Shown here piece after piece: positions 8,842 through 18,327 of a DNA stretch of 64,000 nt (position 1 is its first letter; every line of letters starts with the position of its first letter). The notes under the pieces were generated by a model. It did no database searches. It was not told the DNA's origin and saw nothing but the letters and a program-made list of their open reading frames with translations. Made by a program: the position numbers and the translations under genes. This stretch comes from Erythrobacter sp. KY5 (GTDB taxonomy: Bacteria; Pseudomonadota; Alphaproteobacteria; Sphingomonadales; Sphingomonadaceae), in the NCBI RefSeq assembly GCF_003264115.1, contig NZ_CP021912.1, positions 908,501 through 972,500 of the forward strand. The letters are read 5' to 3'.

Positions 8842-10671
8842 TTGGACGACAGTTCGAATTTTCTGAGCGATGTATCGACCGATACTGAGGTGTCGGAAAA
8901 ACGCATTTCTCGCCAACGTCCGCAGGATTTGGCCCTAATGGCGCTGGCGCGACCGCTTCGTATGGCTCAGATCCTTGGATGGCGGCTTCTCAGAAAGAGA
9001 AAGAGGGCCAGAACGCAGCTTGAACGGGCAATCGCCGGTCTTCCCTTCGCGCAGCATCGCTGGAATAAGGAGGCTGGCGTTGCGGATACTGAGCTGGTTG
9101 TTGAAACCAGCCATGCAGGCCGCTCATCGCTAATGGCAGTCCATCTTCATGTCAGCTCCGGTTACTCCCGAAAGGAGATCGCAGCGGCGGTACAGTCTGC
9201 TCTCAAGCAGTCAGTCGAAAGTGCCGGGATTTTCGTGACGCAAGGGTCCGGCGCGGCGTATGAGATGTCACCGAACCCTGAAATCACACTGATACAGGGA
9301 ATCTACCAAACCCGGCTCGAAGCGATCAGCGCCTGCATTGCCTTGGCCAAAAGACGCGGTATCCAGTGGTTAGTCCCGTTCGACCCGAGCAGTCGCCTGA
9401 GCAGATATTCGCTGGCCAGCTATTCGGCACATCTGCTGCGCCAAGAGCAAGCTCGCAATGCACCGGTGCTGTACGGCGACGAGATCGGGCTCGGCCGCCT
9501 GCGAGCGACGCCGGCGATGTGGCTTAAACCTGACTGGGACGGGCGTATGGCCCTCTCACAGGACTATCTGAGCAGCGCTTGCGCTTTAGCCATCGAACCA
9601 GCGTCGCAGCTGTTGCTGGGAGATGAGACCCAGCTTCCCCACAGCCTTTTTGAACTCGTTTTGCGGCTATGCGAGGGAAGCGCAGCCAGTCATGTCGGTC
9701 GCGTGACTTCGCATACGGAACCCGAAGCGTGGCGCGAAAAGGGTGGCGAGACGCTCGATGCGGTCAGGCGCGTGACGAGAAGTAAAGCTGAGACAGTCGA
9801 GGCCGGGCCGTTCGGAACGGTTAAGGTCATATATGAGACACCGACCCCGCTTCCAAAGGTCAGCGTTGTGGTCGCCACGCGCGACCGCGTCGAATTGCTT
9901 CGGACCTGCGTCGATGGTGTGCTTCATGCAACCAACTATGCGAACCTCGAATTGGTGGTAGCCGACAACGAAAGCGTTGAGCCTGAAACTCTCGATTACA
10001 TGGAAACGATCGCGAATGACCCCAGGGTCAAAGTCGTTCGCTGGCCACATCCTTTTAACTATTCCGCCATCAACAATTTTGCTGTCAGGCAATCCTCAGG
10101 CGAATACATCTGCCTTCTCAACAACGATATCGAGGTGCTCGAGCCCAATTGGCTGATGGCGATGATGCGCGAAGCAGTCCGGCCCGGGGTCGGTGCCGTC
10201 GGAGCGCGGCTCCTCTATCCCGATCGCACCATCCAACACGCTGGCGTGGCGATCGGTATTGGAAATGCCGCAGGTCATGCACATCGAGGCCTTCCGGAGA
10301 AAGAGCCGGGTTTTTTCGCCCAAACACTCATTGCCCGCGGAGCGAGTGCAGTGACTGCGGCCTGCCTTGTAGTTGCACGGCAACATTTCGATTCTGTCGG
10401 GGGGCTCGACGAAAGTGAATTGGCCGTTGCGTACAACGATGTCGATTTTTGCCTGAAACTGAGAGCTAAGGGCCTGCAGAACATTTATTCGCCCGAAGCA
10501 ACACTTATTCACTACGAAAGCAAATCGCGGGGTTTGGATTTCGCCCCCGAGCATCTGGACCGATACCTTAAAGAGTTGGCGGCATTTCAGAAGCGATGGA
10601 GCACTATGCGCGTCGTCGATCCGTGGCATCATCCGCGATTTGACCGTTCGAGTGAGATATACTGTGTGTAG
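8842..10671 (+). CDS. Glycosyltransferase family 2 with long N-terminal region
   Basis: 609 residues. The catalytic GT-A domain occupies roughly residues 330-570: KVSVVVATRDRVELLRTC, VVADNESVEPET, and the acceptor/donor motifs CLLNNDIEVLEPNW, GAVGARLLYPD and YNDVDFCLKLRAKG. This order is typical of O-antigen and capsule GT2 enzymes. The first 320 residues look like a degenerate second transferase domain. The protein is clearly related to the one at 20439-22049, with a matching GT2 core and matching ends (HHPRF-...-SSEIY vs HHPEL-...-SEQF). The start given is TTG; GTG 8890 and ATG 8938 are in-frame alternatives and no convincing ribosome site was seen. Confidence 0.88.
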   Translation: MDDSSNFLSDVSTDTEVSEKRISRQRPQDLALMALARPLRMAQILGWRLLRKRKRARTQLERAIAGLPFAQHRWNKEAGVADTELVVETSHAGRSSLMAVHLHVSSGYSRKEIAAAVQSALKQSVESAGIFVTQGSGAAYEMSPNPEITLIQGIYQTRLEAISACIALAKRRGIQWLVPFDPSSRLSRYSLASYSAHLLRQEQARNAPVLYGDEIGLGRLRATPAMWLKPDWDGRMALSQDYLSSACALAIEPASQLLLGDETQLPHSLFELVLRLCEGSAASHVGRVTSHTEPEAWREKGGETLDAVRRVTRSKAETVEAGPFGTVKVIYETPTPLPKVSVVVATRDRVELLRTCVDGVLHATNYANLELVVADNESVEPETLDYMETIANDPRVKVVRWPHPFNYSAINNFAVRQSSGEYICLLNNDIEVLEPNWLMAMMREAVRPGVGAVGARLLYPDRTIQHAGVAIGIGNAAGHAHRGLPEKEPGFFAQTLIARGASAVTAACLVVARQHFDSVGGLDESELAVAYNDVDFCLKLRAKGLQNIYSPEATLIHYESKSRGLDFAPEHLDRYLKELAAFQKRWSTMRVVDPWHHPRFDRSSEIYCV

Positions 10672-10731
10672 TCAAGGCGCGACGAGAATTCCGCCAAGTG
10701 CTGACTGAAGAGATCAAATCGATGGAGAGAG

Positions 10732-10774
10732 CGCCGCTTCAGGCGATCGCCAAGCATTCATGCCTGAAGCGGCG
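10732..10774 (+). terminator. Hairpin after the GT2 gene
   Basis: A perfect 13-bp inverted repeat (arms CGCCGCTTCAGGC / GCCTGAAGCGGCG) with a 17-base loop starts 60 nt after the stop of the glycosyltransferase gene. There is no following T-run, so it may be a weak intrinsic terminator, an RNA-stabilising hairpin or a protein site. Confidence 0.5.
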
Positions 10775-11049
10775 GACATGCAACACCTGGTTCAATTTTC
10801 AATGCCAGGGATCTTGATTGGAATTGCTCGCAGAACAAGGGGCTAGACGATAGCAACCACACCTGCTTATGCGGGGGCGCTATTCACAGGTCCACTTTTT
10901 GCCCGATGGGCTCCAGGTCTTAAAGTGTCATGCATATCAATTAAGTGCATCTGCGCATCGATGCGTAGTTCGATTCGAGCTTCGGTCTGATGCCCGCTCC
11001 TCTTCGCTCACCCCGCGCGCCCTCCTCTTCAAACCACAGGTAGTAATTC
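10775..11049. other. Intergenic stretch before the large fusion glycosyltransferase
   Basis: No gene with plausible family content was seen on either strand. It presumably holds the promoter for the gene starting at 11050, but no convincing -35/-10 pair was found. The last bases carry an AGGTAG ribosome-site candidate about 9 nt before the GTG start. Confidence 0.4.
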
Positions 11050-14000
11050 GTGACTTCGATTGCAGAAAAACCAAGAATTTCGGTTATCATCCCGATCTTC
11101 AATTGCGAGCAGTTTCTCGCTGCATGCCTGGAATCCGTCTTGGCACAGACATTCAAGGACTTCGAAGTAATCTGTGTCGACGACGCAACGCCTGACAACA
11201 GCGTGCAGATCGTCGAAGATTACATGGCCCGGGACGAGCGCATTCGGCTTATCCGGCATGAGAAGAATCTCGGGCTCGGCGGAGCTCGCAATACGGGCAT
11301 GAAAGCAGCGCGTGCCGATTTCATCGCCAGCGTAGACAGCGACGATACGATGAAGCCGAGAATGCTCGAGGCGCTGTGGGAGGCGTCCGAGAACGGTTTT
11401 TATGACATCGTCATGTGCGGGTTTGACCGACTTGACGAGAACGGCAAGTTCATCTCGACACAACATGGTGGTGACAAGAAGATAGTCAATGACGACAAAA
11501 TTGACATCTTCAGCACGATCAACCCTGCCTACTGGAACAAGTTGTGGCGCAAGTCTCTATACATTGCTAACAATATTTGGTTCCCAGAGCATCTCTTCTA
11601 TCAAGATAGCGCTACCACACCGCGCATCTTGACGAAGGCAAAGCGTATCCGCTGCATTCCAGACAGTCTGTATAACTACTTAGTTCGCTCAGAATCAATC
11701 TCAACAACCGCATCTCCAAAACATATAACAGACTACTTCAAGGTCTTTGATGTAATACTGGATTTCCTAGAGGAAGAAGGGATCGAGGGCGAGAATTTCG
11801 ACAACTTCCTGTCTTATGTCGACCGCGGCATCGCTCACCACGCCTATGTCGGGGCGCAGCATGGCTTGGAAGAGGAGGAGCGAGAGCAATATCTTCGCCA
11901 CCTGTTGGCATTTAAGACCGGTTACATCGAAAACCGAAAGCTTGTCGCTGGAAAAACCGCCGGCGAGCTTCTTCCGCTGCTCGAGACGGCGCATACGAAA
12001 TCCGATTTGCTGCCTCCTGACGGGCGTCCTGTCTTGCCACTTTCGCTCATTGTGAAGACATTTCTGAGACCCGCGATTCTAGAACGCTTTCTCCTTGCTG
12101 TTGGACGTTATGAGGAAGCTCGGGAGGTCCGTTTTGCCGAAGTTCTCGTAGGGGACGATTCTCCGACGGTTGATCAGGCAGCCAACTCGCGTGCCATTAA
12201 GAAAGCTCGCGATCTGTATCCGCATCTCAATGTCCATCATCACACCTATGAAGAGAACATCGGACTTTCTGACGGCCGAAATCGACTCGTTCAAGCGGCG
12301 CGGCAGCCTCATGTCCTTCTGTGCGACGACGATTTCATCCTTGACGAGGAGGCTGACATTCCAGCTGCTCTGGACATCGCCCAAAGAGGCGAGTTCCAGC
12401 TTGTTGGCGGATGGCTGAAGAACAAATACGACAAGAAGACCGGGTCCTTCTCCTATTGGGGGGCTTACGGGACCATGTCCGAGACGGACGAAGAATTAAT
12501 CATCAATATCAATGAGCAGCCGATTGATGAGGATGACCTCATCCCGTCAGAATACCTGCTCAACTTCTATGTCGCCGATCGCGAGTGCCTCCTTTCGAAC
12601 CCATGGAATGAGGAGCTGAAAGTCGAGGAACATCAGGAGTTCTTTTATCGATTCAAGCGCAACGGTTTCAAGGCAGGCCTGTTCGGCCGCTTGTTCGTAA
12701 AGCACACCGCCGATCGGGCGGATAATCCCTCTCGCTACAACGAGTACCGCTTCGCGAAAGACAATTGGGAGCGATATCTGTTTGCGGCGCCGCAGACCAT
12801 GGGCAAGGTGCGGCGCACGATAAACCGGTGTCGCGATACCAACTTCGAACGATGGGTTGTTGATTCTGAGGCACGTACGACAGTCCAGACCACTGTACCA
12901 CTTAGGGAGCCGATTCTCGAGCAGAGCGTGCCGGTGACACGTATCTCGCCGGCCTTCGAGCAGCATTTCGGTGGTTACTTCGACATTCGTCTTACAAGCC
13001 CGGATGGTCGTTACGTTCTTTGCCAAAGTGCGCCTGCGACTAACCGGTTGCCCGTCCCGGAGGATATGGCTGACATCGTGTTGATCGACACCCTCGGGGA
13101 GAATGCTACCCGCATGGTGGGGCGTACCTCCGCTTGGTGTCACCAGCAGGGTGCGCATGCGCAGTATATCCCGGGCGGCGAAGATCGGATCATCTTTAAT
13201 GTTTTCGACGAAGCCACGGGCGACTTTGCTTCGCGTGAGGTCGATCTTGCCAGCGGCAAGGAAAGATCCCACCCAAGACCAATATCGGCTCTTTCGCCGG
13301 ACGGTCGGACCGCTGCTTCACTAAACTTCTCGCGCCTCTACGATTACCGACCGGGATATGGTTACGCCCATATTCCGGACCCGGTTGGAGAAGAGAATGC
13401 GCCAGAATCCGACGGCCTGTGGGTGTTCGATCTTAAGAAAGGCAAACCGCAGCTCGTCATATCTTATCAGGCGGCACGCGAGTTCCTGCTGGAAGAGGGT
13501 TATGATGAGGTTGAAGACGCGAAGCTCGTATTCAATCATGTGGCATTCAACACCGACGGGTCGAAGATGCTGCTGTTGCTGCGGTACTTTTCCGACAATG
13601 CACCCTTTCCAACGTTCACGCTTGTGTGCGACCGAGACGGTTCAAATCTGAAAAAGGTGTTCGGCTTCTGCTCGCACTATCACTGGAAAGACGCCAAGAT
13701 TCTTGTCCTTTCAGGCGGCGAAGGCATGACGCGAAAGACCGTGGGCCAGCTAAAGGTATTTGAGCTCAACGTCGAGACCGGAGAATTCGAGCAACTCGGG
13801 CCGGGGGTGCTCTATGACGACGGCCATTGTAGCTACTCGCCCGACCGCGAGTACATGCTCTATGACAGCTACAGTAACAATGCTTTCCCTTACCGTCGTC
13901 TTTTGATTTATCGTCTTAGCGACGGGAAGAAGCTGGACCTTGGATTCTTTTACAGTCCAAACAAATGGTTCGATCACAATACAGATTTGCGCACAGATCT

Positions 14001-14556
14001 GCATCCTAGATGGTCGCAGGACGGCCGAATGATCACTTTTGACTCAATCCACGAAGGCTATCGCGGAGTGTATTCGGTCGACGTCGCTGACGTGCTCGAG
14101 GCGCTGGACGCGCCGCTGAGCCGTTTCTCGAAGCAAGACCTGATGAAATGGTTTAGCAGCAAGTATGGAGGCGCATCGTCGCGCTCCGCAGCGAACCTTG
14201 GCAAATTCTCTTCCAAAAATGGAAGCGAACGCACGGCTTCCAGTCTTGCCCTCGGCGAGCATGATGTGGACCGGTTCTGGCTCTTGTCGCTAATTCTGCA
14301 ATACAAAGCCAAGCAGTCAATATTCACTCGCAAGAAGATTCCAGCAGTAACTTCAGATACGCCGTTGATGAGGCTTGCGCAGATATGCATGGAGTTTGGC
14401 ATCGAATTGGAACCTCCGGCAAGTTTTGATGAGGCAGGGTATCTCGCCCGAAATCCTGACGTCGCAAGAGCCGTCGAGGATGGTGACTTTCGGTCGGGCT
14501 ATGGTCACTATGCTCTGCACGGCCATCTGGAGGATCGTGGCAGAACGTCAGCCTAG
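11050..14556 (+). CDS. Tri-modular protein: two glycosyltransferase domains plus beta-propeller
   Basis: 1168 residues from a GTG start. Residues 10-230 are a GT2 domain (ISVIIPIFNCEQFLAACLES, EVICVDDATPDNS, ASVDSDDTMKP). Residues 328-600 are a second GT-A-like domain (EVLVGDDSP, NIGLSDGRNRLV, VLLCDDDFIL), with KVEEHQEFFYRFK as a possible catalytic segment. Residues 636-1020 are a TolB/WD40-like beta-propeller with SPDGRYVL, SPDGRTAA, FNTDGSKMLLL, SPDREYMLYDS and SQDGRMITFDS blades. Residues 1090-1160 carry a short module with SFDEAGYLARNPDV and HYALHGHLEDR, also found at the end of the next gene. No signal peptide is visible, so it is probably cytoplasmic. It could make more than one linkage of the capsule repeat. 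The part around 11.5-11.8 kb looks richer in A and T than its surroundings. Confidence 0.85.
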   Translation: MTSIAEKPRISVIIPIFNCEQFLAACLESVLAQTFKDFEVICVDDATPDNSVQIVEDYMARDERIRLIRHEKNLGLGGARNTGMKAARADFIASVDSDDTMKPRMLEALWEASENGFYDIVMCGFDRLDENGKFISTQHGGDKKIVNDDKIDIFSTINPAYWNKLWRKSLYIANNIWFPEHLFYQDSATTPRILTKAKRIRCIPDSLYNYLVRSESISTTASPKHITDYFKVFDVILDFLEEEGIEGENFDNFLSYVDRGIAHHAYVGAQHGLEEEEREQYLRHLLAFKTGYIENRKLVAGKTAGELLPLLETAHTKSDLLPPDGRPVLPLSLIVKTFLRPAILERFLLAVGRYEEAREVRFAEVLVGDDSPTVDQAANSRAIKKARDLYPHLNVHHHTYEENIGLSDGRNRLVQAARQPHVLLCDDDFILDEEADIPAALDIAQRGEFQLVGGWLKNKYDKKTGSFSYWGAYGTMSETDEELIININEQPIDEDDLIPSEYLLNFYVADRECLLSNPWNEELKVEEHQEFFYRFKRNGFKAGLFGRLFVKHTADRADNPSRYNEYRFAKDNWERYLFAAPQTMGKVRRTINRCRDTNFERWVVDSEARTTVQTTVPLREPILEQSVPVTRISPAFEQHFGGYFDIRLTSPDGRYVLCQSAPATNRLPVPEDMADIVLIDTLGENATRMVGRTSAWCHQQGAHAQYIPGGEDRIIFNVFDEATGDFASREVDLASGKERSHPRPISALSPDGRTAASLNFSRLYDYRPGYGYAHIPDPVGEENAPESDGLWVFDLKKGKPQLVISYQAAREFLLEEGYDEVEDAKLVFNHVAFNTDGSKMLLLLRYFSDNAPFPTFTLVCDRDGSNLKKVFGFCSHYHWKDAKILVLSGGEGMTRKTVGQLKVFELNVETGEFEQLGPGVLYDDGHCSYSPDREYMLYDSYSNNAFPYRRLLIYRLSDGKKLDLGFFYSPNKWFDHNTDLRTDLHPRWSQDGRMITFDSIHEGYRGVYSVDVADVLEALDAPLSRFSKQDLMKWFSSKYGGASSRSAANLGKFSSKNGSERTASSLALGEHDVDRFWLLSLILQYKAKQSIFTRKKIPAVTSDTPLMRLAQICMEFGIELEPPASFDEAGYLARNPDVARAVEDGDFRSGYGHYALHGHLEDRGRTSA

Positions 14557-14707
14557 CGCACCAAGTACTCGGAATTCGGAAAGTTGCTCAATGCGCATCT
14601 GGTGCGATTGTCGTCTCGATCGTTAAGAATCGGGACAAATATGCTATTCAGTTCCATGTGAGGCAGCGCTTCTGTGCGGATCAAAGATTGAAAGAAGGGA
14701 GCGCAAA

Positions 14708-15895
14708 GTGGCCGCGCCTGTTGCGATTATTACACGAACCAAAAACAGGCAGTTGCTTCTCAAACGTGCGGCGCAGAGTGTCGCTCGGCAAAGCTATGCC
14801 GACTATATCTGGGTCGTCGTCAACGATGGTGGCGACGAGGCCGACGTAAAGGCAGTGATCGAGGCTTGTGACGTTCCGCGAGATCGCATCCGCGTAATCT
14901 CCAACGATCGAAGCGTCGGTATGGAAGCCGCCTCCAACATTGGTATCCGACAGTCGGATAGCGTTTACATCGTGATCCACGATGATGACGACACTTGGCA
15001 TCCGGATTTCCTGCTGGAAACCGTCTCTTTTCTGGAGAGTCCAGAGGGGCAGGTCTTCGGCGGCGTGGCTACGGGCGTCGAGTATGTTTCGGAAGAAATC
15101 CGCGGTGACGAGATCGTCGTCCATGACCGATACCCCTATCTGGATCACGTAAGGCGCGTCGAGTTCGCCGAACTGATGGCCCAGAACATCGTGACGACCA
15201 TCTCGTTTCTGTACAGGCGGACCTATTATCGCGAGATCGGTGGGTACAAGGAAGATCTGCCCGTTCTGGGCGATTGGTACTTCAACATTGAGTTCGTACT
15301 TCGCGCCGACATCAAAGTCATCGACAAGACCCTAGCCTACTATCACCATCGAGACCGGGAAAGTGGATCGACTGTGCAACACTACTCCAACTCTGTAATC
15401 GCGGGGATCGAGGTCCACGAGGAATACGCGACGCTGGTACGCAACAGGCTCATCAGGGAGCACTTCAAGAGCAGTGGAATCTCAGCTGCAATTGTAATGG
15501 GCTACTTCGCGAGAGAGGCGCGTCATACTGTGGCACAGATCATGCATCCAAACCATTCCGGCCAGTGGAGCGTTGAGGCAATTGACACGCTAGCAATGGA
15601 ACATGATCGCCTGTGGGTCCTTTCAAACGTGCAGCGGTCACCTGCCAAAAAGTCACTACTCCGCCCCAAGAGGGGTGCGGCACCCGACCCTGGATTGTCG
15701 CTTCAGGAACTTGCCAGACTAGCAAAGGATCGAAAGATCTCGCTCAAGCCTCCATCGAATTTCGATGACCATGCATATCTCAAGAACAACCCGGACGTTG
15801 CAGCCGAAGTCGATGCAGGAAATTTCGAAACCGGGTTCGAGCATTACGCGCTTTTCGGCCACCTCGAGGATCGGCAGCGCCCTGCAAAGCCATAG
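14708..15895 (+). CDS. Glycosyltransferase family 2 with C-terminal YLxxNPDV module
   Basis: 395 residues from a GTG start preceded by AAGGGAG at a good distance. The GT-A domain spans about residues 3-230: VAIITRTKNRQLLLKRA, VVVNDGGDEAD, VIHDDDDTWHPDF (DXD region near 96-101) and GDWYFNIEFVLRA. The last 65 residues (LARLAKDRKISLKPPSNFDDHAYL, then NNPDVAAEVDAG and HYALFGHLEDR) align by eye with the end of the preceding fusion protein. The two are probably partners in one assembly complex or descend from one gene. It is separated from the upstream gene by 151 nt and converges with the oxygenase gene at 15901, only 5 nt away. Confidence 0.88.
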   Translation: MAAPVAIITRTKNRQLLLKRAAQSVARQSYADYIWVVVNDGGDEADVKAVIEACDVPRDRIRVISNDRSVGMEAASNIGIRQSDSVYIVIHDDDDTWHPDFLLETVSFLESPEGQVFGGVATGVEYVSEEIRGDEIVVHDRYPYLDHVRRVEFAELMAQNIVTTISFLYRRTYYREIGGYKEDLPVLGDWYFNIEFVLRADIKVIDKTLAYYHHRDRESGSTVQHYSNSVIAGIEVHEEYATLVRNRLIREHFKSSGISAAIVMGYFAREARHTVAQIMHPNHSGQWSVEAIDTLAMEHDRLWVLSNVQRSPAKKSLLRPKRGAAPDPGLSLQELARLAKDRKISLKPPSNFDDHAYLKNNPDVAAEVDAGNFETGFEHYALFGHLEDRQRPAKP

Positions 15896-15900
15896 CCACG

Positions 15901-16866
15901 CTATCCCGAGGTTTTCGAACCGAGGCGATCAAGTAACCTGGCAAGCCGCCCCTTTTTCGACGGGGCCTTCACAGGAGGAACCGGCGTTTCGACAACGTCG
16001 CCAAGATATGTGCATGACCGCGGTCTCTGATCATGAATCGCCACCGGTCGCCGCATGTCGAGTTTGCCAAGAGCTTCGTCCGAATATGCTGGTGTATAGT
16101 AGATGCAATCTTCGAAAAAGTAGTGCGTCACTTGCGACCAACGGGTCAGGGTGGGGTCCGCTTGCTTGCTTCCCCCGTGTAGCAGGTTTGCTGTCCAGAT
16201 GAGCGCTTGCCCCTTGCGGGCGAGAAACGGTTCCTGATCGAGGCCATGCGCATGGCAAAGCGCGTCCCATGCCTCATCGAACGGATCCTGAGCCGAGCTA
16301 AGCTCGCTTCCGTAACCGCGACGTCCGATCATCGCATTGGTCACGATCGGCCATTTGTGCGAACCTTTGACGTAAAACAACGGGCCTGCGTCTGCCGAAA
16401 CATCTTCCATGGCCAGCCACACGCCGCACATGTAACGTTCGGGCAGAGACGAGAAATGCACTGAATCGGAATGGGCCGCCTGCTGGGTCCCGACCGGGAA
16501 ATTCAACGTCTGGAATGGGAAGGCTTTTCGACCGTAAAGCTTTCCAAGGAGATCAATTAGGGCCTCGTTCGAGGCTATCGCTCGGACATCATCGTCGAAT
16601 TGCCAGGCGTCCTGCACCCGCCGCTCTCCAAGTGTCTTGTCAGCCTTCGGATCCTCGAAATCGACTTCGAAGCTTGCAGAGAGATTGGTGAGGATCCGGT
16701 CGATGCGAGCGTCTATGTCCGGATCGGGGAAATCGATCACCGCAAAGCCATTGGTGTTGAGATCGCGTGCGATGCGCTGCTCTTTTTCAGTCAAGTCAGC
16801 TAATTTGTCGCAGGCGAAGATTGGAGACTCAATCCGAGGGACGCCGGGAAAGATGCGTTCACTCAT
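15901..16866 (-). CDS. Phytanoyl-CoA dioxygenase (PhyH) family oxygenase
   Basis: 321 residues. This is a second Fe(II)/2-oxoglutarate oxygenase of the locus, only distantly like the one at 6268. The metal H-x-D lies in AAHSDSVHFSS near residue 130, followed by YMCGVWLAMEDV and LFYVKGSHKWP. The distal His is in LLHGGSKQ near 235, with an Arg downstream (TRWSQVTHYFF). The order and spacing fit PhyH enzymes. It lies 28 nt after kpsT and is the last gene of the rml-to-kpsT minus-strand run. A role in modifying a sugar of the capsule is inferred from position. Confidence 0.83.
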   Translation of the reverse strand: MSERIFPGVPRIESPIFACDKLADLTEKEQRIARDLNTNGFAVIDFPDPDIDARIDRILTNLSASFEVDFEDPKADKTLGERRVQDAWQFDDDVRAIASNEALIDLLGKLYGRKAFPFQTLNFPVGTQQAAHSDSVHFSSLPERYMCGVWLAMEDVSADAGPLFYVKGSHKWPIVTNAMIGRRGYGSELSSAQDPFDEAWDALCHAHGLDQEPFLARKGQALIWTANLLHGGSKQADPTLTRWSQVTHYFFEDCIYYTPAYSDEALGKLDMRRPVAIHDQRPRSCTYLGDVVETPVPPVKAPSKKGRLARLLDRLGSKTSG

Positions 16867-16894
16867 TATTTCGATTTCCTGGCGATTGCTTTCA

Positions 16895-17542
16895 TCACAG
16901 TGCCTTGTAGGCAGAAACCGCTTCGCTCACGTCATCGTACAAACACGCGCGGCCGCCCTCCAAAACGATTGCTCGAGTGCAGTACTGTTCGACCATTTCG
17001 AGGCTGTGTGACGCAAGTAGCAATGCCCGATCCTGCCGTTTCTCAAAGAATTCGGCCTTGCACTTGTCCTGAAAATTCTTGTCGCCAACCATGATCACTT
17101 CGTCGATCAAATAGCATTCAAATTCGATAGCCAGCGAGAGCGCGAAAGCTAGGCGTGCGCGCATACCTGAACTATAGATCTTTACGGGCATCTTCAGGTT
17201 AGTTCCGAGCTCGGTGAAATCCTCAACGAAGTCGCGTATTTTAGAATAGGGTTTATCATAGATGCGCGAGATAAATCGGGCGTTGTCATAGCCGGTCAGG
17301 CTACCTTGGAATCCGCCGGTGAAGCCTAGCGGCCAAGAGCAGGTCATCCGCCGCACGATCTTGCCAGCAGTCGGCATCTCGACCCCGCCGATTAAGCGGA
17401 TGAGGGTCGACTTGCCGGCTCCGTTTCGACCCAGCAAGCCGATGCGGTCGCGAGGGCCGATCGAAAAATCGACCCCCTGAAGTACATGCTTTGTCGCCTT
17501 GCCACTGCGATACTCCATGTGCAGATTTTTGCATTCAATCAT
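16895..17542 (-). CDS. kpsT: Capsule ABC exporter ATP-binding protein
   Basis: 215 residues, the standard KpsT length. Walker A is GRNGAGKST near 39-47, the signature is YSSGMRARLAFALSL near 127-141, and Walker B is CYLIDEV near 147-153. The switch His lies in LLASHSLE. The short C-terminus lacks the carbohydrate-binding extension seen in Wzt, so export is likely of the KpsMT type. Its ATG overlaps the kpsM stop by 4 nt. It energises transport of lipid-linked capsule across the inner membrane. Confidence 0.93.
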   Translation of the reverse strand: MIECKNLHMEYRSGKATKHVLQGVDFSIGPRDRIGLLGRNGAGKSTLIRLIGGVEMPTAGKIVRRMTCSWPLGFTGGFQGSLTGYDNARFISRIYDKPYSKIRDFVEDFTELGTNLKMPVKIYSSGMRARLAFALSLAIEFECYLIDEVIMVGDKNFQDKCKAEFFEKRQDRALLLASHSLEMVEQYCTRAIVLEGGRACLYDDVSEAVSAYKAL

Positions 17543-18321
17543 GTGACCGTCATCGTCCTACGAACACGGCGGCATAGGATCAGTCCCACGAGCAGCGTCA
17601 CGATTGAAATGCCCAGCGCCTTCTCGATATCGTAGTGCGGCGTGACTGCGTCTCCGAACACGCCATAACGCATCAATTCCATTCCGCTGACCATCGGCGA
17701 CCACATCAGGGCGTCCCTTGTTGCGGGTGGTAGCCACGATGCCAAATTGAAAACCCCCGAGAAAGGGATAGCTACATATACGCTGACCGGAACCAGCTTT
17801 TCGACGACTTCCGACACTTCTGAAAGCGGCGCTAGCATCGTGCAGACACCTAACACGAAGATTACATAAATCGCCCAGCCAACAACCAGCGCCACGATGT
17901 CTGCTGGCCACGGGAATAGACCAAAAAATCCAAGCACAATCCCGGCAAAAATGAATGCCATCATCGCTCCGATCGCCTCGATCAAGACACGCACGAAAAT
18001 GAAATCGAGGACCTTGATTTGGCGATGATAGAGCAGCGAGCTGTTCGCAACAAATATGCTCGCCGACCTGCTGAAGGAATGGCGAAGGAATGTTAGCGGA
18101 ACGTAGCCAGTCACCACGAACGCCAGAATTCCTATACCGTAAGCCTCCGGCCCGCGAAGGTAGGTCCAGACAATTCCTACCAGGCCTGCAAAAAGCAGGG
18201 GCTCGGCCATGATCCAGAGAAAACCGATGTTCTCACGCCCGAACCGCGTCATCAACTCGCGGCTGGTCAGTGCTTGAATAACCTTGATCTGGACACGCAG
18301 TCCGTCAGTAAGTTGTCCCAT
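17539..18321 (-). CDS. kpsM: Capsule ABC exporter permease
   Basis: 260 residues with an ABC-2-type permease layout: a cytoplasmic N-terminus (ALTSRELMTRFGRENIGFLW) followed by about six hydrophobic segments. WIMAEPLLFAGLVGIVW and VTGYVPLTFLRHSF are typical of KpsM. It works with KpsT and meets KpsE in the periplasm. It lies 6 nt after kpsE and overlaps kpsT by 4 nt. Confidence 0.93.
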   Translation of the reverse strand: MGQLTDGLRVQIKVIQALTSRELMTRFGRENIGFLWIMAEPLLFAGLVGIVWTYLRGPEAYGIGILAFVVTGYVPLTFLRHSFSRSASIFVANSSLLYHRQIKVLDFIFVRVLIEAIGAMMAFIFAGIVLGFFGLFPWPADIVALVVGWAIYVIFVLGVCTMLAPLSEVSEVVEKLVPVSVYVAIPFSGVFNLASWLPPATRDALMWSPMVSGMELMRYGVFGDAVTPHYDIEKALGISIVTLLVGLILCRRVRRTMTVT

Positions 18322-18327
18322 CGCCGG

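Noticed and set aside
10869..11198. Short open frames in both directions before the fusion glycosyltransferase
   Set aside because: They overlap the start of the fusion gene, have no domain content and lack ribosome sites.
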